Positions 35,008-47,179 of a stretch of 64,000 nt of DNA are shown one piece after another. Below the pieces are notes generated by a model, which had not been told where the DNA came from, searched no databases, and saw only the letters and a program-made list of their open reading frames with translations. Location: NCBI GenBank assembly GCA_963920705.1, contig OY987234.1:6149851-6213850 (forward strand), given 5' to 3'. The DNA is from Odiellus spinosus (Eukaryota; Arthropoda; Arachnida; Opiliones; Phalangiidae). The translations under genes and the position numbers were made by a program. Position 1 is the first letter of the stretch. Every line of letters starts with the position of its first letter.

Positions 35008-35249
35008 AACGTTACGGACATTGTAAATTAATAATGTTTAATTTTCTCAATCGCTTGCGTATTAACAGCGAGTTGTTGCATAATGAACTAGCAACAGAAA
35101 TAGAAAAGCTGTAAGACAGTTTTAAAAGAACACGGAATTTAAACGGTGGAAAAATAAAGCCATCGTTAGGTGTTGTTGAAAGATTTTTCTTTTTTTCTTT
35201 CTCCTTAGACAATGTTCTTGGTTTGGGGTGACTCGCGTTTACTCGATAC

Positions 35250-35586
35250 CAGAAGCCGATGAAACCCTCCTTTGAAGTCTACTACTCCAATGTTCCATAT
35301 AGCGCTCCTCTCTGTATGGGTAAAATTCCCAATTTTACGAGATCGGAGGGGTCCTACTTCGTACCCCCCTGTCTACGGAAAATTGGAAATTCTCTCTCTC
35401 CACAAACGACGACGTTTTTGGACGAACTCCAAGGCTGCTAGAGATATTCGCTCGACGAACTCCCGCTCCGAAAATATCTACCGTTAGGAGGCGTACGAAT
35501 CGCGCCTTTTGAGAATAACCCATACAGAGAGGGGTAGACAAGACTAGGGAGTAATAGACTTCAAAGGAGGGTTTCATCGGCTTCTG
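35250..35586 (-). mobile_element. 337-bp TIR element (hAT- or P-like MITE), copy 2
   Basis: Same length and termini as the copy at 21914-22250 but in opposite orientation: the internal features (spacer near TACCCCCCTGTC, the CTCTCTCTCCACAAACGA block) run in reverse order. It is flanked by TCGATAC on both sides (35243-35249 and 35587-35593), again 7 bp or 8 with the next C. Two copies with unrelated target duplications prove independent insertion. Confidence 0.82.
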
Positions 35587-35593
35587 TCGATAC

Positions 35594-36695
35594 CAATTTT
35601 AGTTTACTCGTATTGTTTAGTTTAACCGCACCTTGGGGTCTCGCGCTTTTGCAAAACTCGTAAGCTTCTGTTATAGTCTATAGTTTGATTAGAGATATTA
35701 CGTTGGCGGTAGGGATTGGGTAATTAAGTTTTAAACCTATATATAACGTCCGGTACAGTCCTTGCTTTCGCCTTGTTGGTCAGTTGTCCATTGGCGCGTA
35801 GCTATATAGATCCGGAAAGAGATGGGGCGAAGCAAACAAAGCGCGTTGGAACCTTTAGAAACCACGGGATTTTATGGTCGCCACGCTGGAGGGAGTTTTC
35901 CTGGCCCACTCCCCTAAAAAAATTATTTTGGTGTGTGGCCCCTAACTATATAATACTGGTTGGGCTGGCCGGACCATTAAACAAAGCTTGTCCTCGCGCG
36001 GCCCGTGAATTAGTGGCTATTGTCCGAGGCACCCTCCTTAATCCATTCCATCCAAGAATCTAAACCGAATGAGTGTTTTGGCCCTATATTTAACCAAACG
36101 TAGTAGTTTTACACTACTTTGGTAGCTTTCGTTCTATTCAGCGATGATCTTTGAAAAAAAAAAAGCAAAGGACGGTGCCGGCGATTGAAGCTTTAAACAA
36201 AACGCGTGGGAGTTAGAAGAACCTCCATAAAACAGCGAATAGTAATGAGTCAGCTCGTATACTGGAAAATTATAAAACATATATACGGATCGCGAAGGAT
36301 CACGGGCTATTTTCAGAATGACTTTGCACTAGGTTAAAAGTCCTTGACAAAAACTTAAGCCTTGTTTCGCGACGCGCTGAAGATTGGAATTGATACCAAC
36401 CTATGATAAAGGGTTATAGGGACTCCCAAAATTTCTTGAATATATATTATAATTATTTCATTGCTAACAGAGAAAAATCATATTTTAATTTTGAAACTTA
36501 TATTCTAAACCTCCGCTTTTGTAGCGGAAGTATTTTTCCTGGTGGGCTGATAACTAAAACACGTTTTTGGTGTATTTTTAACTGTACTCTAAAGTGATTA
36601 CGTAATGGAGTATGTATTTTAAGTTACGTCATCGCTTAGTCGGTGATGTACTCGACATCTAGCTCTTTTTGTTGTTTTCTAATGACCTCGTAAGA
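35594..36695. other. Gene-free stretch
   Basis: No recognised gene. A 96-codon frame at 35773-36063 has no motif I know. Confidence 0.4.
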
Positions 36696-36700
36696 ATTTC

Positions 36701-37019
36701 CAGGGTTGCCACAGGTCAGGGAGAACAGGGAAAAATCAGGGAATTTGAAAATGAACCAAAAATGTCAGGAGATTTTAAGATATTTCGAAAAGCCAGGAAA
36801 TTACAATCATCTGCGGAAAAGTTTTGAAGCTGACTGTGTTATTTTTTAAATTAGAACAAAGATACGCGTGCAAAAAGTTTGTCGAACGCGATTATATAAC
36901 TAAAAGGTTAAAAATTGGGTAATATTAGCTTGAAACGCTCAGGGAAAATCGTTGGAAAAGGTCAGGGAAAAACCTGCAAAGTCGGGGAATTTGAATCTGA
37001 AAAAACTGTGGCAACCCTG
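36701..37019. mobile_element. hAT-like non-autonomous element with CAGGG termini
   Basis: 319 bp, with a perfect 14-bp terminal inverted repeat (CAGGGTTGCCACAG and its inverse), flanked by ATTTC on both sides (36696-36700 and 37020-37024). Inside, CAGGGAAA-type motifs recur in one orientation. CAGGG-type ends are common in hAT-related elements; the visible duplication of 5 bp is shorter than the usual 8, so the superfamily is tentative. Non-coding. Confidence 0.7.
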
Positions 37020-37024
37020 ATTTC

Positions 37025-37800
37025 GTTGTTGACTGCTCTTGTCAAAAGATCTGTTTTACGTTTCTTGAAATGATTCACTTGGGTTGAAAATTTTTCATAT
37101 CGTGATAAAAATATTAACCCAAAATTCCGCGCTTTAAAAAAAAACTGAGTCTATAACCCTTCGTAAGGTACAAAAAGCAATGTTTGAGGGGGAAACTTAG
37201 GAATATAAATAGGGGGTAAGGTGTTGGAGGAGGTGAGTGCGACTCTTCCGAGCGGAATATCGAAGCAATAACACTAACTCAATTTTATTACGCGTGTATA
37301 GCTATAAATGTCCGGCATCTTTTTAGAAAAGTAGCCAAGCGATGTTTTTATTTTTTTTTCACGCACCTGCGTACGATATAAAGTGGCCCTCCCGATAAAA
37401 ATTGGGGACCCCATCATAACGTTCAAAAGCTATAACGTATAAACGACTAACGGAAGAAATTTTCGGCTAGTGGCCGGGGAAAATATGTTTCTATACTGAA
37501 CAAAATATCACCAATTTGACCAAATTATAATATATCAGGGGACCTTTAGCTTCTTTCGGATGCAATATTATGGAAACCGAAATTCTAAACTAGATCTTCC
37601 AATTATTTTGGGCAAGGCCGAAAGGGAAGGATTTATAGGCATAGTTATTATTTTAATGGTATATCCTGGTGTTCGTTAAAGTATCAACATAGTTTAAAAA
37701 AGTAGCAAAATGTTTAACGACCATCACGGAGCCCTAATTTTAGAAAACTCAACGTTAATAAGAATATACTTGCCCTCGGAAATAAACATCTTATACTGAG
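37025..37800. other. Gene-free stretch
   Basis: AT-rich, nothing recognised. Confidence 0.4.
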
Positions 37801-37802
37801 AA

Positions 37803-38175
37803 GTGTGAGAATTCTTTCCGTGAAAGGAAGAATTATTAAGTGTGCTAATATTAAATTGTAAGAATTCTTCCCGCGAAAGAAATTATTCTCATACTGATAG
37901 AGTCAAAGAATTATTTCTTTCCTTGAAAGAATTCTCATAATGATAAAATGAAGGAATTCTTTCGGCGAAAGAAATAATTATGAATTATAAAGTGTAAGAA
38001 TTCTTTCCTTGAAAGTAATAATTCTCATACGTAGAACTGTGTAAGAATGTAAGAATCATTTCATTAAAAAAATAATTCTCATACGTAGAACTGTGTAAGA
38101 ATGTAAGAATTCTTTCCTTAAAAGTAATAATTCTCATACGTAAAGAACTGTGTAAGAATGTAAGAATTCTTCCTG
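37803..38175. repeat. Irregular tandem array of hairpin-forming units (about 55-62 bp)
   Basis: About seven units contain GAATTCTTTC followed after a short loop by its inverse (GAAAGAAATTATTC and variants), so each unit can fold. The last three units share TAATTCTCATACGTAGAACTG and GTGTAAGAATGTAAGAAT almost unchanged; the earlier ones are more diverged. A 77-codon minus frame across it simply translates the repeat. Confidence 0.7.
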
Positions 38176-38189
38176 TAACGAATATAATC

Positions 38190-41100
38190 TTAGTATCTTT
38201 ACACGCTGCGAATCTCAATGTTCTAAGGTAAAAGGCGAGCTAGAAAGTTGCCATCCGGGAAAGAATGTTTCCGGTGAAGAGATTGACGGGTAAACCGATG
38301 CCCCTTCCCCCGCGAATCCCTGATCAGTTGACTACTCTATAATACTGGTACAACGAACCACGGAAGCTTGTCCCCAAATTCTCTTCTCGTAACCAGGGAG
38401 CGAAGACGAACGGAGATGTAATCTCCAACGAGCGCTTATCTAATCCTGAGCCTATATCTTTCCCACGCATTCGGTATAACTTCGTGAACTATTTTGGCCA
38501 AAACAAGAGAATAGCGAATTTCGCTCGGCTCTCGCTTTTATCCCAACGGGACGCGAACACTCTTCTCTCGCTAAGTATAGACAACCGTGGTCAAATTTCA
38601 AAGCTTAGAAACCTATCGCCTCCCATTTTATATTCTTCGAAATAACGCGGAGTTTATCTTCGTACTCGTTGAAATCTCGAAACTGATCCCGACTTTATTT
38701 CGTTCGCGAAAACTGATTTAACGCGGCATTGTTAGCGGGAGAAAGGGATCGAAGGTAGGAAAAGCGTCGCCTTAATAATTCGGTCCCGCATCTCGCTTCG
38801 CCTTCAACTCTATTCCTCGTTTTGTCTCGGTGAATTGAAAGCGTTGTTACGTGTACGCATATCTAGACAAAAGTGACTTCTAAATTGGGTAGGACCCATC
38901 AGGCTCGCGTTTTGGAAGTAGGCTCTTTCTTCGTTATCGTCGTCTGCCAAAATTTCGCTTCAATCTCTCGCCTCTTCTCCCGTTAAAGCGTATACGTAGT
39001 TCGGATGGCTCCGCGTGTAAATCATGTTTTCCCTCCAGGCGACTTCGAGCCTCTATAAAGAAACTAAAATGTAGTCAGAATCAAGCCTCATTCGCGCGAA
39101 AATATTTCAAATCGCGCAAGATAGGCTTAGCGATGTTACGACGACGAAATTCACCAATATTACATGATTGTTTTAAATTTTTCGAAGACTAATCCTAATA
39201 TTAATTCTCGTAACGTTTAGATCTATTTTTGAGTAGACATATTCGTAAATTCCATACAGAAAATCAAGACGCGACTCCAGGTGGAGCTAGGTGACATGTA
39301 ACTTGCGTCCAACTATAAGTTGAGTGTGCCACTCGCGGGAAATTTCTATTCTTTCCCCAAGCTTGGAGGCGTGCTCCTTACATTCGTATTTCTCTCTGTG
39401 TGAATTTATGAATCTGTCTTTTGGCTTAGAACTATTTTCATTTAAAAAATAATAATTGAATTGCAACTGGCGGGCGCGGAGAATCCAAATTTATCCAAGG
39501 CCGTTGGGCAGAGGATTCGTTGGGGTATGAGAAGTTTGCAACTGACGTACGTTAACCATTCATCACGAGGCATTTATCGGTTATCGTTCCTTGGCGCTTC
39601 CCTAGAAGAATTAAACCAATTCGATTAGCCAATAGAAAATGTTCGCATCCTTTGGATTGTTTAGGAAGTTAGGACAATGAAAACCTTAGATTTGTAGTCC
39701 TATAGTAAGCTGAAAGTAATAAAGGTAAATTAAAGTATAAAAATCTACTTCTAAAGAATTTATAAAAATGACCCTAGTTGTAGGCTTCTCTCTGAACATT
39801 GAAGCTCTACGGTTGGAACACTTCTAAAGGCGTTAACGAATCTATATAAGGATGCCTTTTAAAATCGGTGTTTTTAGAATTCTGGACATTTTTCAGGCTG
39901 AAAAATGACTCGGCTGTAGAAATATTTTCAAAAGTTTGAAATCGCATCTGTAAAAGTTAGCGCGAACGAGCCTTGAATACGTATAGGTATGTTGGTAATC
40001 CCTGGGGATGTGGGGGAGGAGTTGGTTTGTTGCCGAGCTCGGATGAAGTCCTGGAAGGTGCGTAGCGGGAGAGAGAGAAGAGAGAGAGAGGAAAAAAAAA
40101 AAAAAAAAGAAAGCACTCATTTTTTCCTGAATATATTTTCTATCGAGATTTGGCGGTTCGTGCGCGCCACGCGATTGCGATGCATAAAAAAATCGATTTT
40201 GTTGTTGCGAGCTCAAATTTTGTGTTGGCGCGACCGACAATCGACGCCTCTTTGACCTTTTATTTCTGGCCCATTTTGCTCATCGCTTTACGCTACTACG
40301 CCTTTGCCTACGCTCTCTACATATTTTTTTATCGAAAGAATTCGATCGTTTTCCGGTGAATAATAAATTAGACTCCAAGTACACTATTTTCCATAAAATT
40401 TCTCCCGCTTAATTTAGTTCGTATTAGGAATATAAAGAAAACCTTGGTGTTACGTTCTTGAAATTGACTTAATTATAAGGACACGAACGTGTGGTTGAAA
40501 TACTCGCGAATACGTAATGTAATGCCAGCGGAAACGAAATAGAGCTCGGAATAGGATGATGAATAACTTCGGATATATATTGATAACTAAACTTTTTCAG
40601 ATATTTTAATCTTGGATAAATTGTTAATGTAAAACCGCATATTATATAAACATACGAATTATTCACGGTTATAAAATACTTAGCTCGAATAATAAATTAC
40701 GAGTTTATTCGAACGAATAACGCGAAGATAAAAATATGACGTTTCTCGAAATCCGTGTAGAATGAAATATAAAATTTAAAATTTAATCTAAATTTAAAGG
40801 AACTGACTAAATCACTACATTCTAGCTCTGAGATATCAATTTGGATTAAAATCCGCGAAGAAGAGTTTTAAATTAATCCTATCGGTTAATGAATAACTTT
40901 TATAACGTTTCAATTTTCTATAACAATAAGTACGATTGAAAAGTTTGCCAACTTTAGGTTAACTCGAATAAGAAATGAATATTTTTTTGCGAACGGATAA
41001 TATCTGATGACATTCCGGATGGTCTATAGTAAATTAACAAAAAGTTATACAAATTCCGAGCTCTATAACGAAACTTTTATTTCCCTATTCTTTAAAAAAA

Positions 41101-43968
41101 ATCCGCTTTATCATAGCGCTTGTCAGCGATTCAGTCGTTTTTATTTTCAAATTAAATATAATTACATTTGTCCTCGACCACCAATGGTCATACTTATCTA
41201 AAAGCCGAGATAAAAGGTAATAAAGTTGACTTTGGGTCGTTTGTTGATACCGTTTTCCCTTTAACCAAATATACACAGTTTATACAACTTTTAAAGCGGT
41301 TTCTCGAGTGAAATTTATAATTTGCATAAATATTTAGGTATGTTTCGGCTATATAGTATTAAAAATATTATTTTAAAGTAGATTTCTATTCGGTAACGTA
41401 ATTATTAATTAATCTCCGTTGTAATAACGATACTACACTCGTATATAATTAAAATTAATAAGATAGATTAATTAATGGAGATGGAAATCTTTTCTGGGTC
41501 GAATTACCTTTATAGGATAAAATAAATTGGGATGATGATCGATCTTAGCGCAGTTCTTCCCTCGCTAAGATGGAAGATGGAGAAATAAGAAGGTCGAAGA
41601 AAGGGAGGTGGATTTTTGGACGGGGCATGGGGGGGGGGGGGGGTTAATCAGTGAACTCGGAATGCGCGCGCGAGATGAGGAGATGAACCTTAAAAATGTA
41701 ACCTCTCCATACAGCAGCATCCCTTCGGAATCCCTCATCTCTCCATCTTTCTGTGGCGCATTCTCGCGCGAGTATTAGGAGTTTTGATCTTCTCGTTTCT
41801 CTCTTTTCCGCATTCTGATCTTTTCCTCTCTCTCTCGGATCGAATCTCGCCATCTGGCGTCAGTAATTAGAAACGCGTTAAACGACGCTGCCAGAGTTTC
41901 TGCAAAGAAATTTTTTCTTCTTTCCGATTCTTTCTTTCTCTTCAATCTTTCTCTCGTCTCCTTTTTCTCTCCCCTCTCCTTATATACGAGCGCGGCTATA
42001 ACGAAACGCTTCGCTTAGCAAAAAAGAGCCAATCCACTTCTTGGGGAACTATCTCCCCTCTTTCGCGAAACTAAGACGAATTAAGATACGATAGGGGATT
42101 GGTAGAGATAGAGTTATAATTGAAAAATAATTCGGAATATATAGTTTTGATAAAGATTCTCTTAATTTGATCCCATATTCGCGAGAGAGTTGGAAAATTA
42201 ATGTCGAAATTACGTTGACACGTATTTGAATAATGTTTATCATTTTAACGAAATATATAGTTGCGGGTAAAACCTTAAAAAAAATTCGTTTAAAAGTTGA
42301 ACACGATTATTTCTATTTCGATCCAGTTCCCCATTTGCGTAATTTCATTTGCACGGTTTACCATTAATGTATTTGTAGGCACTAACCTAAAAAAAAACTA
42401 AATAAAATCTGCGGGAAATGTTAAACTGTTGAACTGAAAAGCGCTTATGGGATCTGAGCAGAGGCGAACTGCGCAATTGGAACATTACCATAATGGCAAA
42501 GGGAGTTAGACCCCCCGAAGGAAGTAACACGGGATGATATTGTAATAAAGACACATTTGATTTACACGGTATTCGGCTTTTGAGTGGACATTCGCGCTGA
42601 TGATACTCTAAAAATATATGAATGTAGTTCTAATATAGAACTAATTGTTATTCCGAGTGAATTCCTACTTCATTTGGAATATTTTTAAACCGTCCTTCCA
42701 TTCCTATTATATCTTATCGGTTTGATTATTTTATATATATATCTTATTAATTCTCCCAATTGACGTTGTAATGACGAAATGGTCAAATACAAGCTGAGAA
42801 ATAAAATTGTTTAATATTTTTCTTACCCTCTTGTGAAAGGTTAAAACTGCACCTACACTCCACGAGCGTACCTCTCAATTAGAGTTAATAAAAAGTTTAC
42901 TCTACGAAAGAATTAGGCCTTTTTATGTAAAATTAAAAATAGGCCCCAGGTGGCAAAAATTAGGGAATTTGGAATATAATACCCGCGACATTGATAGCCT
43001 TTTACTCTATTCACATATATTGCTCGGATCAAGAGATTTCTAAGGATGAGAAAGATAAAAAAAACTCTAGTAGAGAAGATGAAAGAAAAAAAGAGCTAAA
43101 GGATTTGGTGTCGAGGATGGAGATGGGGTGGATCTATACAAATCTTTTATCATTTAAGAAAGTGTCTCCCCTATTTTTAGTCTTCGTCTCAGTCTATCCC
43201 CCTCCCCCTACCGATCTTAGCAAACAATATCCTTAAGCCTCTTTACCCTTTCTGCTTGGCGAACAGCGGGTTTAGCCTCATATACTCTGATATCTTTACG
43301 ATTGCTAGTGCGCGGGGAGCTTCCACCCGATAAAAAAAAGGTTTAGACAGTTTTTTCTCCTTTGTAGCGGGTCTTCTTTCGCAATTAAGTATCTCAATCT
43401 CTTTCGTAGAATTAGCGACAAAAATCTGGTCCAGTAGTCTTAAAGGTATAATGAAGACGAAGAACTTGATTTTATTAGTCATTTAGACGCCTTAAATGCG
43501 TGTACGATTTATATTAAAACTCGACAAACATTTTCCTTAATGTATAATTAACAAGAGAGTTGTGATTTGAGAAACCCCTCGCTTGAATGCGTACTGAAAC
43601 GTCACTGCATTATTTATCAAACTTAAATAAATATGAACTACCAATTCAAATCTTGTAGTGGTTTGTAATTAGGCCCCAGTTTTCAAGGTTAGTTAGATAT
43701 TCGCTTCTTCGTCACTTGAAGCGTAATAACGAGGGTTAAAAGAAAAGATTGATTTAAGCGGGATTTATAATCTAAAAACACACTTTTGTTTTGACCTGAA
43801 CCTCGATTCTCCGGCAAAAATCTTAATTGAAAACTCGGCTTAAGGAGTGTAACCCAATATGTAGTAATACCCGTAGGTCTATCATCTTGTTAGATGTAAT
43901 TTTTTTTTAAGATTAAAGCTTATTTGGCATCCGGTGCGCGCGATTAAAATGTAATGGAAAGTAAGACC
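38190..43968. other. Gene-free stretch with purine/pyrimidine tracts
   Basis: No gene recognised. A purine-only tract of nearly 50 bases lies at about 40066-40112 (GA-rich then A-rich), G15 at 41629-41643, and a long pyrimidine-rich stretch at 41910-41980. A lone ATAGGCTTAGCGATG at about 39121 resembles the internal motif of MITE family 1. Confidence 0.4.
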
Positions 43969-44313
43969 TTAAAGGTAAGGTGTAGGTAATCTGCGTAGGT
44001 AATCATTCGGGAAATATCCCAATCATTTTAAAAACCAAAATAGGTCCAGATTCCACTGTTCTCCATCTCCATCCAATCGTGTAATTCCCTGCCTTCCAGC
44101 GAACAAAATACTCGTTTCATGCTGGATGTCGCGCGCATTATTTATCACATCTCGCGCAATAATTATGCTCGACATTGCGCGTTCCACTAGTATTTTGTTC
44201 TCTGGATTGGAGGGATCAGTTTTAAAGAACAGTGAAATCTGGATCTATTTTGATTTTTAAAGTCGTTGGGATACATTTTTGGAATGATTAGTTACTCTCT
44301 TCATACTCCCTTC
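43969..44313. mobile_element. TTAA-flanked MITE, family 2, copy 2 (decayed)
   Basis: Shares the subterminal CCCAATCATTTTAAAAACC and the central palindromic pair (CCAGCGAACAAAATACTCGT at 44097-44116, inverse near 44190-44214) with the copy at 19164-19510. The left end keeps TTAAAGG at 43969; the right end has lost TTAA (CTCCCTTCC). About 345 bp, almost the same length as copy 1. Confidence 0.65.
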
Positions 44314-45358
44314 CATGCGTTATACTTTTGGGCTATACTTCCATGATGTCAGCGTTTGTGGGAGAGTCCAATTTAGGAGATAAAGGTTAAAAAAGTGGAG
44401 ATTGATCTTAGACTTATTTTGTGAAGTCAAACGTTTACTTTTTAGCGTAATTATAAATGTCAGTTTACATTTCGAGCTAGACAAAAACGGGGTCATATTC
44501 TTTACATCGACAAGTTTAAATTTTAGACGAGCTTATACATATTTAGGTAATTTAATTTACTGTTATAGTTTTCCCCCCATTGTAGAATCTATCATATCAA
44601 TTTTACGACGAAATATTCTAAGATGATACGAAACTACGAACCATATAAAATGTAAATATTCTATCTAAAAATTAAATTAATAATTCTAGTGATAAAAGTT
44701 TTATATAAAAATAATACCGAATCCCTAGACTCCATTGAAAAAAAAAAAAAAATAAATAAATAAAAAAAAAAAAGGGGGGGGCTTACCAAAAAGTTTTAAT
44801 CACGTTTAAAAAAAAACCGCTTCAATTTTCTTCCTAAAAAATTTGGTTTTAAAATGCAAATTGTTAAAGAGTAAAAAACTAAGATGGGCTTCTAAAAATA
44901 TTGGTAAACCGTCTCTAGATCCCGCGCCCAAATTGGAGTTCCGCATAGCCTAAGTGTGGAAAAATGAGGAGACTCATTTGCGTAAAATAGCGAACTAGGA
45001 AGGCGTTTTGCTGGGGGATCCCGCGTTGGACAGCCTATATTTAACATAAACGATCTCGCAACCCAAACCCTCTTCTTCTTTCGATGCGCGTTCGCCCGAA
45101 GACAATGACAAATTGATGTTTAATAACCCGCCGCGCGCGAGTTTCAGACTCTCGTTAGCTAAAGGAGCTTTTTTTCAGCTCTCCAATTATACGTACGAGT
45201 TGATAAAACTACCTTTTTTCCTTACCAAGTTTAACGTAATGTATTATTCCGCCTTTTATATACAGCTACTTTGGGAATTTGTAATGATAGCGCGGAAGTA
45301 CTATTTTTGTCTATGGAGTTTAATATTACGTAACATTCAGTCGTAGTTTTCCCACCTA
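44314..45358. other. Gene-free stretch
   Basis: AT-rich. An A-rich simple repeat runs 44741-44773 followed by G8. No gene recognised. Confidence 0.4.
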
Positions 45359-45380
45359 TCTTATATATAAAAACCACGAC

Positions 45381-45418
45381 GTTCGTTCGTTCGTTCGTTC
45401 GTCGTTCGTTGGTTCGTT
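45381..45418 (+). repeat. (CGTT)n microsatellite at the Helitron 5' end
   Basis: GTTCGTTCGTTCGTTCG with one unit shortened to CGTCGTT. It sits about 20 bases inside the Helitron start. Confidence 0.8.
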
Positions 45419-45989
45419 TTTTCGCGGGGGAATTTATTCCGAGCCGTTCCGGCCCCCCACGAGTTCGCTAATTTTATTGCTCTTGGAGAAACACGCCGTC
45501 TACGGAACAAAATTTAATCTGGGTTCGTAGTTCGTTTTAAATTAAAATTAGAATTAATTGAAAAATTAAATCTTCGATTTGGTATCGTTACAAACGTTTC
45601 AGTGTTTCGTTAATTTTCTTCCTGTTAGGCCTCCGCTCAGTTTAAATTATAAAATTTAATCGGGGTTCGTACCGCTTTTTACTCTTTTTAAATTAAAATT
45701 AAAGTTAAAAATTCCAGTTCGATAAAGGCTTCCGTTCGTTAACACGATAATCTGTCGTTTCAGGAGGATCCCGTTGCGGGATGCCTCGCCTTAACGCCGG
45801 CCTCCCATTGGTTGATAATGATTTGTATAGTGTAGGGTCTTTTTTTTTTTCCCACGGAGGATTGTTAGACGCGGAGTAGTAGTCTTATATATTAAAACCC
45901 CGCTTAGCATTACAGGGAGCATTTAAAAATGGAGTGGTAATAAATTTTAAACGGAACCTTTTAAACTAACGGAAAAAGTTGAACATCAA

Positions 45990-46300
45990 GATGGCCGCCT
46001 GCAAAAAGATGAGAGTTAGATGGACGCCTGAAAAAAGATGAAAAGCAAGATGGCCGCCTGAAAAAAAAGATGAAAATTAAGATGGCCGCCTTAAAAAAGA
46101 TGAAAAGTAAGATGGCCGCCTTAAAAAAGATGAAAAGTAAGATGGCCGCATGAAAAAAGATGAAAAGTAAGATGGCCGCATGAAAAAAGATGAAAAGTAA
46201 GATGGCCGCATGAAAAAATATGAAAAGTAAGATGGCCGCATGAAAAAAAATATGAAAAGTAAGATGGCCGCATGAAAAGCAAGATGGCAGCCGAAAATAA
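45990..46300 (+). repeat. 30-bp minisatellite inside the Helitron
   Basis: About eleven units of AAGATGGCCGC followed by a variable CTTAAAAAAGATGAAAAGT. Subtypes are clustered: CCGCCTG first, then CCGCCTT, then CCGCATG. The conserved AAGATGGC core resembles the YY1/Pho recognition core, which may be coincidence. Non-coding. Confidence 0.85.
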
Positions 46301-46340
46301 GGTGGAAAGGAAGAGGACCGCCCTTAAAAAGATGAAAATA

Positions 46341-46442
46341 AAAATTAGAATTAAGTGAAAAATTAAATCTTCTTAAAATTAGAATTAAGTGAAAAATTAA
46401 ATCTTCTTAAAATTAGAATTAAGTGAAAAATTAAATCTTCGA
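46341..46442 (+). repeat. 34-bp direct repeat, three copies, inside the Helitron
   Basis: AAAATTAGAATTAAGTGAAA plus AATTAAATCTTCTT starts at 46341, 46375 and 46409. The last copy runs on into GATTTGGTATCGTTACA, which also occurs at 45575-45591, linking the two halves of the Helitron. Confidence 0.85.
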
Positions 46443-46598
46443 TTTGGTATCGTTACATGCTGTTACTAATTATAACACTGTTCAATCCTTTTCACCTCTT
46501 TTCATATGGCAGGCGCGTGGAAACTCAGATTTTAATACAATTTCATTAGGCCCGAAGCAACTGGATGAAACCCGCCCGTAGGGCGGGCTTTCAGCTAG

Positions 46599-46879
46599 TG
46601 TTATTTAAGTTTCGTTACGATTATGGTCCTTTTACAACCTTAAATGGGTTTGCCAAAATAACCACGAAATTAAGGGGGGAAATTATATTTGAAGGAATCG
46701 TGTATGAAGACGAGTATAACGTGATTATTTTAATCCCGATTAGTAACGCGGTTAAAATATTCATTAAAATGTAATTAAACCTAACTTTTGTTTCTCGTAC
46801 AGGTGGTAGAAATTCTTTTAATCGAACCCCCTCCCCCCATCAAATAAAGATATTTTGGACTAATTAGGACCTTATGAGC
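46599..46879. other. Short gene-free stretch
   Basis: No gene recognised. The 69-codon frame at 46565-46774 begins inside the Helitron hairpin and is not a gene. Confidence 0.4.
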
Positions 46880-47178
46880 TAAAGGCAGAATGCAATCTAA
46901 TAACAAGTGATTTTTAACGATTCCTTATCGTTTAAATAGGCCTAATCCAACAATTAAAAGTTTACAAAACAAATATAATAGAAATAAATTATAACTTACC
47001 GGAAAGTAGGCTTAGTGAGATTCACGGAAATCAGGATCTTCATGAATCCCGCTAAGCCTATTTTCCGGTTTAGTTTTGAAATTATTTCTAATTTAATATT
47101 TGTTCGTAAATTTTTTCTCTAGTGGATTAGGGATATTTAAACAACAAAAAAATCTCTTGTTGTTAGGTTGATCACCTG
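46880..47178. mobile_element. Foldback MITE, family 1, copy B
   Basis: About 299 bp, left end TAAAGGCAGAATGCAATCT, right end decayed after TTGTTAGGTTG. Both arms contain ATAGGCCTAATCCA/AGTGGATTAGG and TAGGCTTAG motifs in inverse order. It is shorter than the other two copies because most of the central palindrome is missing. Confidence 0.7.
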
Positions 47179-47179
47179 A

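Larger units (their letters stand above)
45359..46598 (+). mobile_element. Non-autonomous Helitron
   Basis: The left end is TCTTATATATAAAAACC preceded by A (45358). The right end is CTAG (46595-46598) followed by T, preceded by a GC hairpin CCCGCCC-GTA-GGGCGGG (46571-46587) 7 bases upstream. TC start, hairpin, CTRR end and A/T insertion are the diagnostic marks of Helitrons, which move by rolling-circle replication. No Rep-helicase frame is present, so it needs an outside enzyme. The interior consists of repeated segments (45508-45592 against 45647-45720 and 46341-46458) and minisatellites. A second TC-type 5' end at 45883 (TCTTATATATTAAAACC) suggests a nested or tandem-truncated structure. 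Confidence 0.8.

Noticed and set aside
37985-38218. 77-codon minus frame with repeated ILTFLHSS
   Set aside because: Translation of the hairpin tandem array, not a protein gene.
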